The position numbers were made by a program, and so were the translations under genes. DNA of 64,000 bases from Trichopria drosophilae (lineage: Eukaryota > Arthropoda > Insecta > Hymenoptera > Diapriidae), in assembly GCA_030407085.1 (NCBI GenBank), contig CM059582.1:30517001-30581000 (forward strand). Reading direction: 5' to 3'. The notes under the pieces were generated by a model. That model was not told the origin of the DNA. It did no database searches and worked only from the letters and a program-made list of their open reading frames with translations. The first letter of the stretch is position 1. The number at the start of each line of letters is the position of its first letter. Of this stretch, positions 1 through 12,360 are shown piece by piece.

Positions 1-67
1 GATGTAAAATAATAAACATAAATCCACTTAAACCTGGTATAAAGTAATAAAAAATTACAGTTTCGTG

Positions 68-133
68 GGTCAGGCGGTAACGCACTGGACTACGAAGTCG
101 TAGGTCATAAGTTCGATCCCCGTACGGTGACCA
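68..133 (+). repeat. tRNA-Arg(ACG)-like relic or SINE head
   Basis: A 66-base tRNA-like stretch. A 5-bp acceptor stem can form between GGTCA (68-72) and TGACC (128-132), a good B box (GTTCGATCCC) lies at 111-120, and a weak A box lies near 66-76. An ACG sits at the anticodon position (92-94). CCA at 131-133 is followed by an A and a run of T. The anticodon and T stems pair poorly and the D arm is short, so this is not an intact tRNA gene. A tRNA pseudogene or the head of a tRNA-derived SINE fits best. Confidence 0.5.
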
Positions 134-984
134 ATTTTTCGATTTCGTTTTCAAGCAGCAGCTCTGTGTTTATTTGCGTTTCGAAAATATTGTTTGGTCG
201 GCGGAAATTGAGTCATAACTAGCTGCTGTACGGTCTACAGATTAGATTATTAAAGCTGAATGTGTCAGTAAACGATTTCTGTAGACAAATTATTCAAGTA
301 TTACACACAACCAAAAGAAATATAAAAATGTGGCACTCGTGCACCATTTATAACTATTATAACGTATCTTAGGGTGTTAAACACAATCTACTTAATATCT
401 TAATGTTAAACCGATCAAAGTTAAAGCGCGTAAGAAAATGCAGAAATAAAAATTGTTGAAAAGTAAAAAATGAAATAAGGTATCAGTTTGATGGAGATGT
501 CATTCTATCGTTGTTCCCGTTTAATTGTAAATCCTATTCATTCCGAACTGTATATCAACTGCAATATTATAACAGGTTCATTGTTCTGCAGTGATTACAG
601 TTCCACCTAATTATGCTGCATATGTTGCCAAAATGTTCAGAAATGGTTTTTATCATTTTATCAATGTCAACAATCTGCGGATCATTCAACTCATTACAAT
701 TTTGATTACGCGATTACAATTACCACTGCGTTTTACGTTAATTAAAATACACATACTCAGAAGTTTAATAGATAACGTAATATATTTGTTTGGTAAAATT
801 ACGGGATTATTCAAACTCGATTTAAAACATTTAAAATTATCACAAATGTATGTTACATTTGATATGAGCAAATGTACCATATGTTAATAATTAATATACC
901 GATATTGGTATTAAATATTGAATGATGGCAGACAAATTATACTACTCTTTAGGAAATAGGCTATTGTGTTATTTTCACCTTAAT
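134..984. other. AT-rich non-coding stretch
   Basis: No coding exon, RNA gene or clear repeat boundary is visible. The open frame at 591-887 is rich in Ile, Leu and Asn, as expected of translated AT-rich DNA, and has no domain signature. Confidence 0.5.
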
Positions 985-1790
985 TTAACCCCTTGACCGC
1001 CACGAGAATTTCACAAAAAAATGCCCAAAAGGCAAACAAATATTTGTTAGATTTTACTCCAACTTGGTGTGTAGGAGTATTTTGGGACGCTGATTATGAA
1101 TCTGCAGTCAGATTTTGATAATTCAAAATGGCGGACAAATTTTCTAAATTCCAACCATTTCACTTGATATTTCTACTCTGGGGTTTTCGGACCCACTGAT
1201 TACGAATTTGAAGTTGGATTTTGGCAATTTTTCAACCAAAATGATTCCATTTTTGGAAAATTTCTTCGCCATATTATAGCCATTATTTTAAATTTTCAAA
1301 ATATATCATCAGATTTGTAATCAGCAAACTCGAAAACCCCGGAGTAAGAAGTTTCAAGTAGAATGGTTAGACTTTTAATAAAAGTGTCCGCCATATTGCA
1401 TCCGCCATTTTGAATTTTCAAGATCTGACCTTATATTCGTAATCAGCTACCCCGAAAACCAGCGAGTAACTAATTTTAAGTGGTTTTATAAACATTTTAT
1501 ACATAAATTGATTGAACACAATGTCATACTTCATGACTAAGATTTTGCTAAAATTGTGAAAACTACCATCTTCCTCGATTTATATATTTTTTTACAGCGA
1601 TTATGAAAATGGATAACACCATCATATTCAGTACACCTTAGACTGTCTAGAAATGGATTTGGTTTTATTTTATATAAATTCCAGAATTTGTTACTCTACT
1701 TTATATGATAAAAATGATTTACCTCTTTCAGGCAGTCTGGGAAAAGTTCAAAATGGCAAAGATCTTCGTCATTAGCAGTCAAGGGGTTAA
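985..1790. mobile_element. piggyBac-like MITE with TTAA ends
   Basis: An 806-bp non-autonomous DNA element. Both ends are TTAA followed by an inverted CCCCTTGACYGC (985-1000 and its reverse complement at 1775-1790). TTAA is the target duplicated by the piggyBac superfamily. The interior has subterminal inverted stretches: 'ggggttttcgg...ctgattacgaa' near 1180-1207 is mirrored near 1318-1345. It also holds several 'aaaatggcgg/ccgccatttt' motifs. No transposase frame is present. A second copy of one end lies at 34413-34482. The superfamily assignment rests only on the TTAA flank and the CCC-start of the repeat. Confidence 0.75.
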
Positions 1791-1985
1791 TAGCCAAAGA
1801 TTGAAGCCTGAATGTGCTTCATAATATGTATTAAAAATAACCTGGAAACGGAAAAAGAAGATAAAATATATAATGTGATAATGTCACATATGTGATTTGA
1901 GGTTAACTTTCCACATTGACAACATCTTTCCTAAACCCCAGTTGTACCTTATGCTTTCAAAACATACTAGTTCGTAAAAAAATTA
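1791..1985. other. AT-rich spacer
   Basis: Unremarkable sequence between the TTAA element and the hairpin cluster at 1990. No coding or repeat signal seen. Confidence 0.4.
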
Positions 1986-1990
1986 TTTTA

Positions 1991-2145
1991 TGTACGTCTT
2001 TTCGGTGCGTAAAGTAAACTCGTGCGTAAAGTAAACTTTACGCACTCGATTATACTTTACGCACGGAAAAGCCGTACGTAAACAATATTTCGGCACACGT
2101 GTGTATGTGTAAAGTTCTTTACACATACGCACTTGTATCGAAAAG
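1991..2145. repeat. Two adjacent long hairpins built on GTGCGTAAAGT
   Basis: The first palindrome (about 1991-2087) has arms of about 45 bp. Each arm carries two copies of the unit GTGCGTAAAGT, giving a tandem-within-inverted layout bounded by 'gtacgtcttttc' and 'gaaaagccgtac'. The second (about 2098-2135) reads GTGTATGTGTAAAG-TT-CTTTACACATACGCAC. Both share the AAAG/CTTTA core. There is no open frame. This may be a small foldback transposon; no target duplication was identified. Confidence 0.65.
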
Positions 2146-2149
2146 TACT

Positions 2150-3690
2150 ATTTCAATGTTGATAATTCTTTGTTTGTTTTACATTGAATCGTAATAAAAG
2201 GACAAAACCTAGGTGTTGACATTAATTCAACGGTAATTCCATTATTAAAATTGAATTCTAGGATCAGCTCTTATGGGAAATAACGACATTTAAAATCTTT
2301 AATTTCACGATGTAAGACAGACCCAAAAATATTATATAATTATTTAATTTTCAATGCCCTAATATTGTACATTTTTAATACACATTTTAAGATACCGTAA
2401 GTATGAAATGCAATGCATATTTTATACAAAATAAGATAAAACTTGCCGATGAATAATTAGTTGGGAAACGTTTATTTCTGCCTACCATCGTCAGTAAGGC
2501 GTTACAAATTTATTGCCTTAATTGAAGTTAGTTTTCGAATGATAGCTTATAAATATGTTCACGGTATTATAAATCTAATGACAATCTATTGTGGGTATTT
2601 GCACACGCATTCACTGGATGGCCAGTAATCGAAGAGCCGAAACTACTTCACGGCCTCCGGAGACCAATACGCTCCATTTTCCAATAAATTACATGACCGC
2701 GAAATGACCCCGATACGCCCAAAATGGGCACAATTGTAACGTATGAAAGCCATGCTACTAATGACCATTCTAAAATAAGTATTATAATATTTTAAGTAAA
2801 TGATTAAAAATTACTGATTTACATAATAACTGTGATAAATGTGATAAACATGTATTGTTATGAATGGATGACGAGGATTTTGAAATTATAACCTAATAAT
2901 TACAGGAATTTCATGAACAGATGAAATTATTAAATTAATAAGATTTTCTTAACGAGTCCTAAACTTCACAATTATCAACACTATTTAAAACATGTAATTA
3001 GAGACTTTTAAAGACATTTTTCATATATTTAGAAAAGGGATAGGCGATTATATTAAAGGTATAATTGATGAATCAACACAAAGTGCAGAAGAATAGATTA
3101 CCATAGCCTTTTTCAAGCGCTTTGAAATTGGCGATTTGCTGGCAAACAAAAATAAACTCACATGTTACTGAAACAATAAAGGACTATGGCTTAAGTCGGC
3201 TTTAAGTTTCCTTCTATTTATTTATATCTTCTTTTGTTGCCCGTGACTTTTATGTTTTGTTTTCTTTTTTTCGAATGTATGTACGCGGCTGTACATTGAC
3301 TTGATCCTAATAGTATTGCTCGGATGTTCGACCCATTTCTAGAAGAAACCTGTTTAATTGTCATCTGAAGCCACTAATTATAACACTTTTATAAACGTAA
3401 TATAAACAATTGCGCTGCAAAAACATGTGGAACCGTGGTCATCACAAAAAAAACGAATCATGCCCGCCTACATTACCAACCGATGAGCAACTTCTTAATA
3501 TTATGACACCGTTCCAGTCAACTTACTATCATTTCAGGAGGTAGAGTCATCTATGAGAGACAGGAAGAGGTCGCTATAGTACGACTGGTCTGTATCGGAC
3601 TACTTACCACTGTCATTGGTTTTCATTGTTTTAAGTATTCGCATTATTTTTCGGATATTGGGTAAGAATTTCAGGTCATATTTAAAATGT
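2150..3690. other. Non-coding AT-rich DNA with a moderate-GC patch
   Basis: No gene seen. Sequence at 2600-2750 ('ctggatggccag', 'cacggcctccgg') is richer in GC and less repetitive than its surroundings and could be a conserved regulatory block, but nothing in the sequence proves it. Confidence 0.35.
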
Positions 3691-3819
3691 TACTTTTCGT
3701 ATTAAGAGCGTAAAATAACATTTCAGGTTCGTAATACTATATTTTTCGCCCAAGCGGATGTAAAGTTTGAATTTACCTCCTGCATTTTAAAGTGGGATGG
3801 GTGGGGAACTTGTATTTTT

Positions 3820-4085
3820 GGAAACAAGGCCGTAAAACCAAAATTTACGGCTCGAATGAGTGAAGCCAGACCGAGTATCGCTTGATCGCATGAGGCTGTA
3901 AAATCTTACGGCCGTGGGTCAAACATTATTTTTCGGTACTGAAAGCTGTAAAAATTCGATTTCGCGGATTGCATTTAGTCCTCATGGGTTATGTTTTTGA
4001 CGGCGCAGATTCATGATACACGTGATCCGTAAAATTCCATTTTACGGACTAAAAGTAGGCCGTAAAATCGGATTTTACGGCTGTA
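3820..4085. repeat. Chain of short CCGTAAAAT...ATTTTACGG palindromes
   Basis: At least four consecutive small inverted repeats share one core: GGCCGTAAAACC/AATTTACGGC (about 3828-3853), GCTGTAAAATCTTACGGCC (about 3895-3913), CCGTAAAATTCCATTTTACGG (about 4028-4048) and GGCCGTAAAATCGGATTTTACGGC (about 4057-4081). The spacing is irregular, so this is not a simple satellite. It resembles other hairpin-chain elements in the window in design but not in sequence. Confidence 0.65.
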
Positions 4086-4629
4086 GTACCGAAAAACATT
4101 TATTTTTTTTTTTATTTGCGAAATTAAAAATCTTGGAAGCTCTTATTGGTAACGCTCTTTAGAATCTTGAAAATCTAACCTCAAATTTATAATGAACCAA
4201 TCCAGAAACCACGATATGCTAACTGAAATTAATTGGATGCATGTAGAAAATCGTGACTCAGAGAGTTATTGTATATCATACTATACGCATTTTTGCTAAA
4301 CTTCTTTATATACGTTTAGAACATTGAACTGACAATTAGCTATAAAGAAAGTGACCCACGACGATTTTCGTTTCATAAGATGAAATTCTTACGATGAAAT
4401 TGAATGTCTTATGAAATTCTTATGTTTTAACAATCCTATTTAAATATTGCAATTCCAATTGCAAGACATTCCAGTTATTATGTAATTTTTCTTTATCCCA
4501 CCTGGTGGAAATTGGTCCCTGATAAATTGAAAACAATACATAAATCCCAAGGGAAAACCAGCAAAGTGCCAGAATCGGAAGCGTCGTCATATTTTACTAT
4601 ATGTGCCGCATCGGAGAGCCTCCAGGAAG

Positions 4630-5075
4630 CGCATTCGCGAAAAAATGAGATTGTCACCGGGGACAATCCCCTTTTCGCGAAAAGTATACGGCCGCAGCGT
4701 GGGTGGAAAATGGCGTTCCGCTTTGGTGGAACGAGATCAAATGGGATCGCGCGAACGACGAGTCTCGAGATGAGGCGCGACAGTCAGGTTGAAAAACATC
4801 GAGCTAGCTCGCAGCTGGTTGCTTTCCAGATAATTGCTTTACCGATCCGCACAGCTGCGCATTTTCTGCGAGTGAGCGCAGGACCTGCAACGCTGCAACG
4901 CACCATCGCCAGGGAAACGCGGACGACACCGCCCAGGATTCATCCTGTAGCGACGTCTATTAATTTCGAGCCGTGCTCTTCGTTCTGGAATATGCCACGA
5001 CACTCGATCACGTGTTTTCACTCGACGCTTGCGCTCGTTCGTATCGCGATTGTTGTTAGGTCAGAGCGTGGGTAG
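4630..5075. other. GC-rich island, candidate conserved non-coding element
   Basis: A sharp rise in GC and CpG content inside AT-rich DNA. An open frame of 187 codons covers 4512-5075, but its translation is rich in Arg, Ser and Thr, matches no family I recognise, and lacks splice or codon signals on both strands. Long frames arise easily by chance in GC-rich DNA. A promoter or enhancer of the glutamate receptor gene is a reasonable guess; an upstream non-coding exon is also possible. Confidence 0.3.
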
Positions 5076-5079
5076 ACGA

Positions 5080-8000
5080 AACTGCGATTCCAATATGGAA
5101 ATCCTTGATTGTTGGAATTTTGGTCCATGTATTTTCCAAAACTTAATTAATATCTAACGCATCATCTGGTACTTCCAAAAAAGATCTGTTGCATTTGTCG
5201 GTCTTCAACTCTGATACCGTACTAAATTTTCTGGTTTTGTTCCTGATGTTTTTGTACGTTAGAAGAACGAGATTCTCAATGGCATTATACCTGATAAGGC
5301 GAAATGAAACGTCGCGATTTGGGGACTTCGTAGGATAGTTTATTTCTTTACAAAAGAGAAGAAAATTATACCCGACGATTTTGGAATGATGAGAAGCTTA
5401 TTTGGGCTGTTCCTCTCTGACAGTAAAAGGGACCAATCCAAACAAACAACGAGTGTATAACAAAATTTATCTGATTCGCGCCATTTTTTAAACCAAGTAA
5501 ATAGCTCAACGAACTTAGGTTCTTTCTGAAATCTTCTTTCGCGTGCTATAAACTTTCAATTCACACTGGCCAGGACTGATAATGATCATCAGTACACCAA
5601 CCTATCGACGTCAGTCGATTTATAAGTATCTGAAGATAGGCCTGTCGCCATTAGATTTCTAGTTCACCTAGGATGAGAACAGGCATATCTAAATTAGCCA
5701 TACTGCAAACCTTACAATCTAGGCCTTCATCAATAAAAGATCAGAAAACATTTTCTTCTTTGTCACCTTTTATACCAAACTGCTTTTTTGTGTTAGCTCT
5801 GCGTGACTAATGTATTAGCTAATCTAATTTACTTCATTCTGTTTGGGTCAATCCGACTTTAAACGATTATCGAAAAGGACTCTACAATTCAAACTTGGTT
5901 ATCTATTCGGACTTCAAAGAAGCACCTAGATACTTGTGCAGTCGCAAGGGGACATTACAGAAAATCCACACCAAGGTATAGGAATCAAAATGATAATGGA
6001 TAACTTAACTTTAATTTGAACCCTAAGATCCATTAACCATACAAAATCCGGTAGTGTTCACATTATTTCATTTTTGCATAGAAAACCAAAGATATCTTTT
6101 ATTAAAATTGCTTATTGATATTTATTACATTTAGTTGATGGACCGTCACACCCAAAACTATTATTTAATACTTAAACCATGAACCATAATGATATTGGCT
6201 GTTTACAGTACTTTCATTCAACCTGTAAATGATCGACAGCCATTTTCTACCTCCTAATTTCTGATATCATTAAGACCGCCGCAAAAATATATTAAAAAGA
6301 GCACTTAAGATGGTTAGATCGAAAATCGAAATCCATTAGAATCGTTTCAAACTGAAATATATTATACTTAAACCTTTGTTTAGGTGAAATTAGAGAATGG
6401 GTCATCGACATAACTTTGCCGGAAATTAAAATTAAAATTTCCAATTTTAACAGTTGATTTATGGAGAAACTGCCTGCTCTTACCACATAATCGTGAATAT
6501 CTCTATCGTAATCCATACAAAATCAATAAAAATGAAATTTTAGTTGATTATATTATAACGATTCGAAATATGCATCGAAATTATGACGTTATCCGCACTA
6601 TCAGGAATCATTGCATGTCAAAGTGAATGATTATAAGAAATAACAACAAATTGAATGATATAATTGTTATTCATTGAATGATTTATGAGCGACAATTGTT
6701 ATAATTTTGCTAATATTAAACGTACCTCTATATTGAAGGCATTTCAAGTGAATTTTGTAAACAATAATATAAAAATACAAACATATTTTAGATAGTACAC
6801 ATTAGGCGACACCTCTGTTATCTATGAATTTCTTTATATACACTTTAAGTAGGTGGAGGGGGATAATGTTATTGTCTTTGTCGATAATAAATTATTTCAT
6901 ATACATAATAAACACTAAAATCTCTTTCTTGGTGAAAACAATCCTTGTGTATTATAAGATGTTAGATAAAAAAATTCAAAATCCACACATACGTTTCGGC
7001 CTCGTTATGGCCCATCTTCAGAACCGAATATAAGTACGAGTTATGCTTAGATGTTGCATATTTTAATGTTTAAGTAACATGTTGTAAAATTTATCCGAAC
7101 TAGAAACGTAACATTTTGAGTTATGAAACAACAGTTAAACTTTACTATTTCAGAATAGTTATTTTAAATATTACCACGCCTACTCCTCATTTACTTTATT
7201 TTCTGAGTGTAGATGTTGAATACAATGGGAAGCCTAAAAAAGTTAATAGCACCATTTTAGAAAAGTAAAATGCTTGATTGTCAAAAATGGTTAAGTTATC
7301 CATTTCCATAGTAAAACAAAACAAAAACATTTTCCGTTTACTACTTCCCGATACTTAAATTTGCAGCATAGGACATAACCTCACATCTACCGTAGCTTTA
7401 CAGGTAAATAGTAACTCGAAATATTCTCGACTAAAAAAATCGATTTTGTAAAAGTGATTAAACATACTTATCATCATAAAAAGTAATTATTGTATGTCAT
7501 ATTTTACCATTTGTTAACTGTACTATTATCAAATGCTATAATCATTTCTACCTTTTCATCGTGGTTCCATTAACCTTTTTTTCTGTCTGCGTTTGAAAGT
7601 GAGAAAAACTTTTCATTAGTTTTAAATAAATTGTAAGGATGTGTCGCTTACTTCAGCATGATAATTTACATTATAAATGCTAAACTATGCATTTACCTCA
7701 TAAGGCAGTAGATATATGATGATTTGGTAATATCTACCGCAGTATAATAATGACTAACGACCCGACGAATATTGCTTTTTTCTATTAGAAAAAATGATCT
7801 ACGCGTATCTGCTGGTTCATTCGCGAATCAACATTTATTGCATTACTTCACAGTAGTTTGTGTGGAGAAGAAACTGCATCAGCTGAGTCGTCGGTTCTCG
7901 GAGACGTGATTTCATTATGAAATTTCGCGGATATAATTCGATCGGCTGTAATTCAGTTTTTCACTTCGTGAAGGCTCGTCGAACTTTGCTATATTATTAA

Positions 8001-8952
8001 GCTTACTACTTCTCAATAAATAGAATGAGAGCATTTGATAAGGTTGGAGAATGAAACATTACGAGTAACGAATAGAAACTTAGAAGTTACTAATGTAATT
8101 TTCACTCTCAATGACTACCGAGTAGGTAGTGCATTTAAATGTATCTTAATAAACATGGAGGTAGAGAATAGTCTTTGTTACAAGCCGAGCACGTTCTTAC
8201 AGATGTAACAATACAATTGCAATTAGTGCACATTCATCTCATTTTTGTTGGAATAACATTATTGCGATTTTTACAATATATTCCTTTGAAAACACGCGTG
8301 TTAAATCTACCAGTTCTCGGGCTGAAAGGAAAAATATATACCGCATTCTTAATATGCGTAATTGCGTAAACTCATCCATTTACAAAATGACATTAGCGTT
8401 GAGTTACATGTTTTATGACATTTGCATAGATACATCATATATATGTTTATATATGATATTCGAGAAATATGAAACTATAGTTCATGCACTGCGAAGCACG
8501 TGAGAAACTGAAAGCTGCTGTTACTGGAGACGCAATTTTCTCCGGTGCACAAATGTGACCGCGTCTAAGGAAGGGATGTTATCGCCCCAAACATCGAATT
8601 TTTAAAATTGTGATTTCATATAGTTTAAGGTTTTAGGTACAATATAATTATTTTGATTAGAAAATATTATATTTGTTTAAACAAATTTTTGAAAAATCGT
8701 TTGTTTTGTTAAAATTGTACATAGAATTTCAAATCTCCAGGATGTCTAGAACCTTCGCATAAATTTGTAATAAGAATTTTGAGAAATTTTTTTGTGGAAT
8801 AATTTTCTTTTAGTTAATATTTGCATTCTACGCTTCCTGTACGATATAAACTTTGTTTATGAAATCTTCTTGCATATATTGTTCTATAAATACTTTTCAT
8901 TTATATTTTTAAGGTTTTGCTAATGGTAATTTTCGAATTTTATTGTTTTCAG
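5080..8952. other. AT-rich intron or intergenic DNA
   Basis: No exon of a recognised gene was found. Upstream receptor exons (signal peptide and start of the amino-terminal domain) would be expected to the left of 8953, but none could be recognised here. A moderate-GC patch with 'gcatcagctgagtcgtcggttctcggag' character lies near 7860-7980. Confidence 0.4.
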
Positions 8953-9080
8953 TTTGCAGTCGGTTCAGCAGCGGGGTGTATTCAATGCTCGGAGCCGTCA
9001 ATCCAGACTCCTTCGACATTCTACACTCATATAGCAACACGTTCCAGATGCCGTTCATCACACCATGGTTTCCGGAGAAG
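8953..9080 (+). CDS. AMPA-type ionotropic glutamate receptor, ATD exon A (partial gene)
   Basis: A 128-bp internal exon of an ionotropic glutamate receptor of the insect AMPA-like class (GluRIA/GluRIB group). It is bounded by a TTTTCAG acceptor (ends 8952) and a GTAAAA donor (9081). The first two bases finish a codon, and the exon ends on a codon boundary (GAG AAG). The translation includes GVYSMLGAVNPDSFD and SNTFQMPFITPWFPEK, typical of the amino-terminal (LIVBP-like) domain, which lies outside the cell and drives subunit assembly. The receptor forms glutamate-gated cation channels at synapses. Start codon, signal peptide, ligand-binding domain and channel pore are not seen. Which paralogue this is cannot be decided from two exons. 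Confidence 0.93.
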
Positions 9081-10297
9081 GTAAAAATTTATGTTGTCTT
9101 ATTTGATGTAAAAGGCCGGTTTCGTCGATTTTGATAGATCTGGATTGCCCGTAGGAATCACTGTTGTAGAAAGACTATTACCGATGTCGCGTACGTTCGC
9201 ATCAAATTTCAATAAACGTCACACGTGTTCCCATGGTACTATGCTAATATCTGGTATACGTTGAATTATTCAGAATTCCTGACAAGATGTCGCAGGTCAC
9301 CATGAAATGTACAGGAATGATCCCATTGTGTTTTTGAATCGATTATATGGGTGTACTTAAAGAAAAAGATTATTTATAAAAAATATTTGAGAAGTCTGAA
9401 ACTAATGAGTACTTTTGATCTAGTAAAAGCGAAAAGTATAAAGAAAAAAAACTGGATTAAATATTTCACAAATGTTCCCCAAATGTTCTTCAATTCATTT
9501 AATTGATTATTTTTATTTATAAAATATTTGTATTCATATCAGTTGAAAGTCAATTTTGTGAGGTAAATAAAAATTGTCTGATTAACTCTTATTTTTTAAT
9601 CGTGAACAGCAACTTTTGTAATCGAAGGGGAAAATGCGCGAGAAACAATATTTAGGCGCTCGACGCGCCTCTAGTTAGTCGGCCTCAAGATAGCGACCAC
9701 GAAAAATCGGTCAGTGTTAATCCGGTGAGTTCCACTTTGTTCCAAATGTTTTCTCCCGTTTGTAAATATTCAATGTAGAATTTTATTTTGAAAAAAAATA
9801 CATATTACAAATTGTATGTTTTCGAAAAAAATTCCGTAATCCGTCATATTTTTTCGACGAATTATTATTTCCTAACGAATGGTTTACAAATATCACACCT
9901 TAATTCGTCAGAACCGGTGGAGATATTTGCGTGTAACCGATGCGCGGTTAATAATAGGGTTTCTACCATCTGAATATAGGTCACTTTTGGAATGATAGCC
10001 AACATTTACATACGTTTCGTAACGCTAGGATGTACGTACTTCTGAAACGAAACATGATAGGCAACCACACGTGAAACACGGCTTTCAAATTAAGCGGTTA
10101 TGTTTAAAAATATTTTTTTGCGTATAACAGATATCTGCCATGAATTCAAGTTTGATTTTTTTGCATATTAAGAAATTTAATATATTGATATTTTGACCAT
10201 TTACTTATTTTTTGTTGTCACGGTTATGAAAATACATCTTTCAATATCAATACCGCACATCACATTTGTGATTCGAATTTTTATTAGTCAAGTTTTG

Positions 10298-10966
10298 GTA
10301 AAATTGCAGAAGAACTGCCTCACCCGAAAAATGATTTGTATGATCAATATGTTTCTTACGTATTTTTGGCTGCTATAACGAATATTGCAGAGAAATTTGG
10401 CGGTCGGACGTATCTTAAAAAAGGGTATCCTAAACGCTATCTTAAAAAACCGCCCAAAAATTACGAAAAGTACGAATCGGTCGAAAAAAGGTTCCATACA
10501 AAAGTTGTTGAGCAGAAAATTCTCTACAAAAAAGGTTGATTGATGAACTTGTCTACAACCTCTATTGTAGAGCTTTTTCTGCTCTACAACTTTTGTATGA
10601 AACTATGTTTCGTCCGATTACTACTTTTAACTCTTTGAATTTAAGTTTTTTAGGTACTGTTGCAAAATTGACAATTTTCGTTAGATGTTTTTACGTGGTT
10701 AACGTTGGCAATACGACAAAACGGCATATAAGTTTTTGGTAGAGAATTTCACGTTCTACATGTTTCGTTCAAATAATTTTTGGCCGATTAGTATTTGGCG
10801 AAGAAAAATGCGCAAAACGGAACAAAAAGTTTTTTTTTTTTGCTTTTATTTTTTAAGATAGCGGCTTCAATACGTCCGAGCGCTAATTTTTTTTAGGATA
10901 TTTGTTATCAGCAGCCAAAAATACGTAAGAAACATGTTGTCAAATTCAGTTCTTCTGCAATTTTAC
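10298..10966. mobile_element. Long foldback element
   Basis: Nested inverted repeats. Outer arms: GTAAAATTGCAGAAGA at 10298-10313 is exactly complementary to 10951-10966, and 'ttcttacgtatttttggctgct' (near 10350) is mirrored by 'agcagccaaaaatacgtaagaa' (near 10910-10931). Middle arms carry CGGACGTAT...TATCTTAAAAAA in both orientations. Inner arms carry CATACAAAAGTTGTTGAGCAGAA against its complement near 10577-10600. The arms are unevenly spaced, with extra sequence at about 10604-10830. No transposase is encoded. A fragment of the inner arm ('attctctacaaaaaaggtt') recurs near 37206. Confidence 0.75.
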
Positions 10967-11385
10967 AAATATTTCTTCCATGCTAAAAAAAAAAAAAGTG
11001 TTTACTAGCTTCTACAAAGGCTGTTAAAATTTAGTTATAACTCGGAAAAAGCACACTATCAAAAAAAAGAGATGTTCGTTTACTTGATACCTATATTTTT
11101 TTTTAGCTATCTACTGCTAAGATAAGACTTTTTTTAACAAATCCAATGTATGTGTATCTCGTCGATGATATGAATGCTTCATTTCATTCAGCAGATTCTG
11201 TTACCGTTACCCTTTCCCCAAATATCAAGGAGTGTCCATCTTGGTACACTGTCCAACTCGCAGCTCGCAGCGAACTCCCATACAGAAATAAAGTAATTAT
11301 TTCATTTATTTTCGAAGCAAAAACTAACACGACACGTACACGGAAAAATGAAATAGTTGGAACTACTAACTAGATAATACTATAA

Positions 11386-11403
11386 GACCTAACCTAACCT
11401 AAT
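11386..11403. repeat. Interstitial telomere-like repeat (CCTAA)n
   Basis: About three tandem CCTAA units followed by degenerate 'tttaaccaaacctaaa'. TTAGG is the telomeric unit of most insects. Runs this short are common at repaired breaks or in promoters and do not indicate a chromosome end. Confidence 0.45.
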
Positions 11404-12159
11404 TTAACCAAACCTAAAGCGTCATTTATAATGCTGAAAAAGTAATGTTATTTAAAATTTGTTGTTTTCTCTAACATTATTTTTGACCATGAATGAATAT
11501 GCGTCCTGAAGTTATTTGTGTTAAAAAATGTTTTTCCATGATTTCAATTTTGTTAAAGTTATTTTTCCTAAAGTCATTTTTGTAAATTTATTTTGGCAAT
11601 GTTATTGAATATTATCACACTGACGGAAACAGTTGAATAGCAATTGAGCAACAAATGCTGATCTCACTTTAGACAAATGTTACAGATAATTTCTGATTTT
11701 TTCAAATATAATAATATATGTATAAACAATAATAGAATATAGCTTTACTTTACAAACCTTTTTTCTGAATATTTAAAAACAGAAACTCTAAAAATACATT
11801 TTAAATTTCGAAACTGCTGCTAATTATTTTCAGTCTAAAATAGCAAAATAACTCCAAGGCAATATACCCATGCTTAAACTACAACCATTATTTGATATTT
11901 CGATAGGCTTTTTTGATAAATTATATACTAATTTTTTAAAAAGCAAAGTAAACATTTAAAGGAAAATGCTGATATATCATCCATGACTACTGGGAATTTC
12001 AAAAGCTACCATGAAAAAAAAACTACTCTTCGATTAAAATTCCGACAAATACACCGTTTTTAACGAAAATTACTGCTTTATTCTTCTTTAATTGATTCTT
12101 GATTACCCGTTGTTTCATAGTTTTGGACACTTATTTTTCGGCCACTTTCCTGTTGTCAA

Positions 12160-12360
12160 TTTTATGAGGCCGCCGCGGTCAGTTTGCTTTCACTCTCGTC
12201 AGAGGATAATCGACATCTATAGACTGCGATTACTCATCTTGAACATTTCCCCACGGTAACGGCCTCTTCGCTAGGAATTTACTTGGAGTGAATCCATCTG
12301 ATACCGAAGAAGGAAAATTATGTGGGTCAACAAAGCCAGAAAAGAGTTCTTGAAACCCAC
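12160..12360. other. GC-moderate intronic block
   Basis: Non-repetitive sequence of higher complexity ('gaggccgccgcggtcagtttg', 'ccccacggtaacggcctcttcg') inside the receptor intron. It shows no open frame or splice pair. Candidate intronic regulatory element, by composition only. Confidence 0.25.

Noticed and set aside
4512..5075. 187-codon open frame
   Set aside because: Lies in a GC-rich island where stop codons are rare; product is Arg/Ser/Thr-rich with no domain, and an antisense frame overlaps it.
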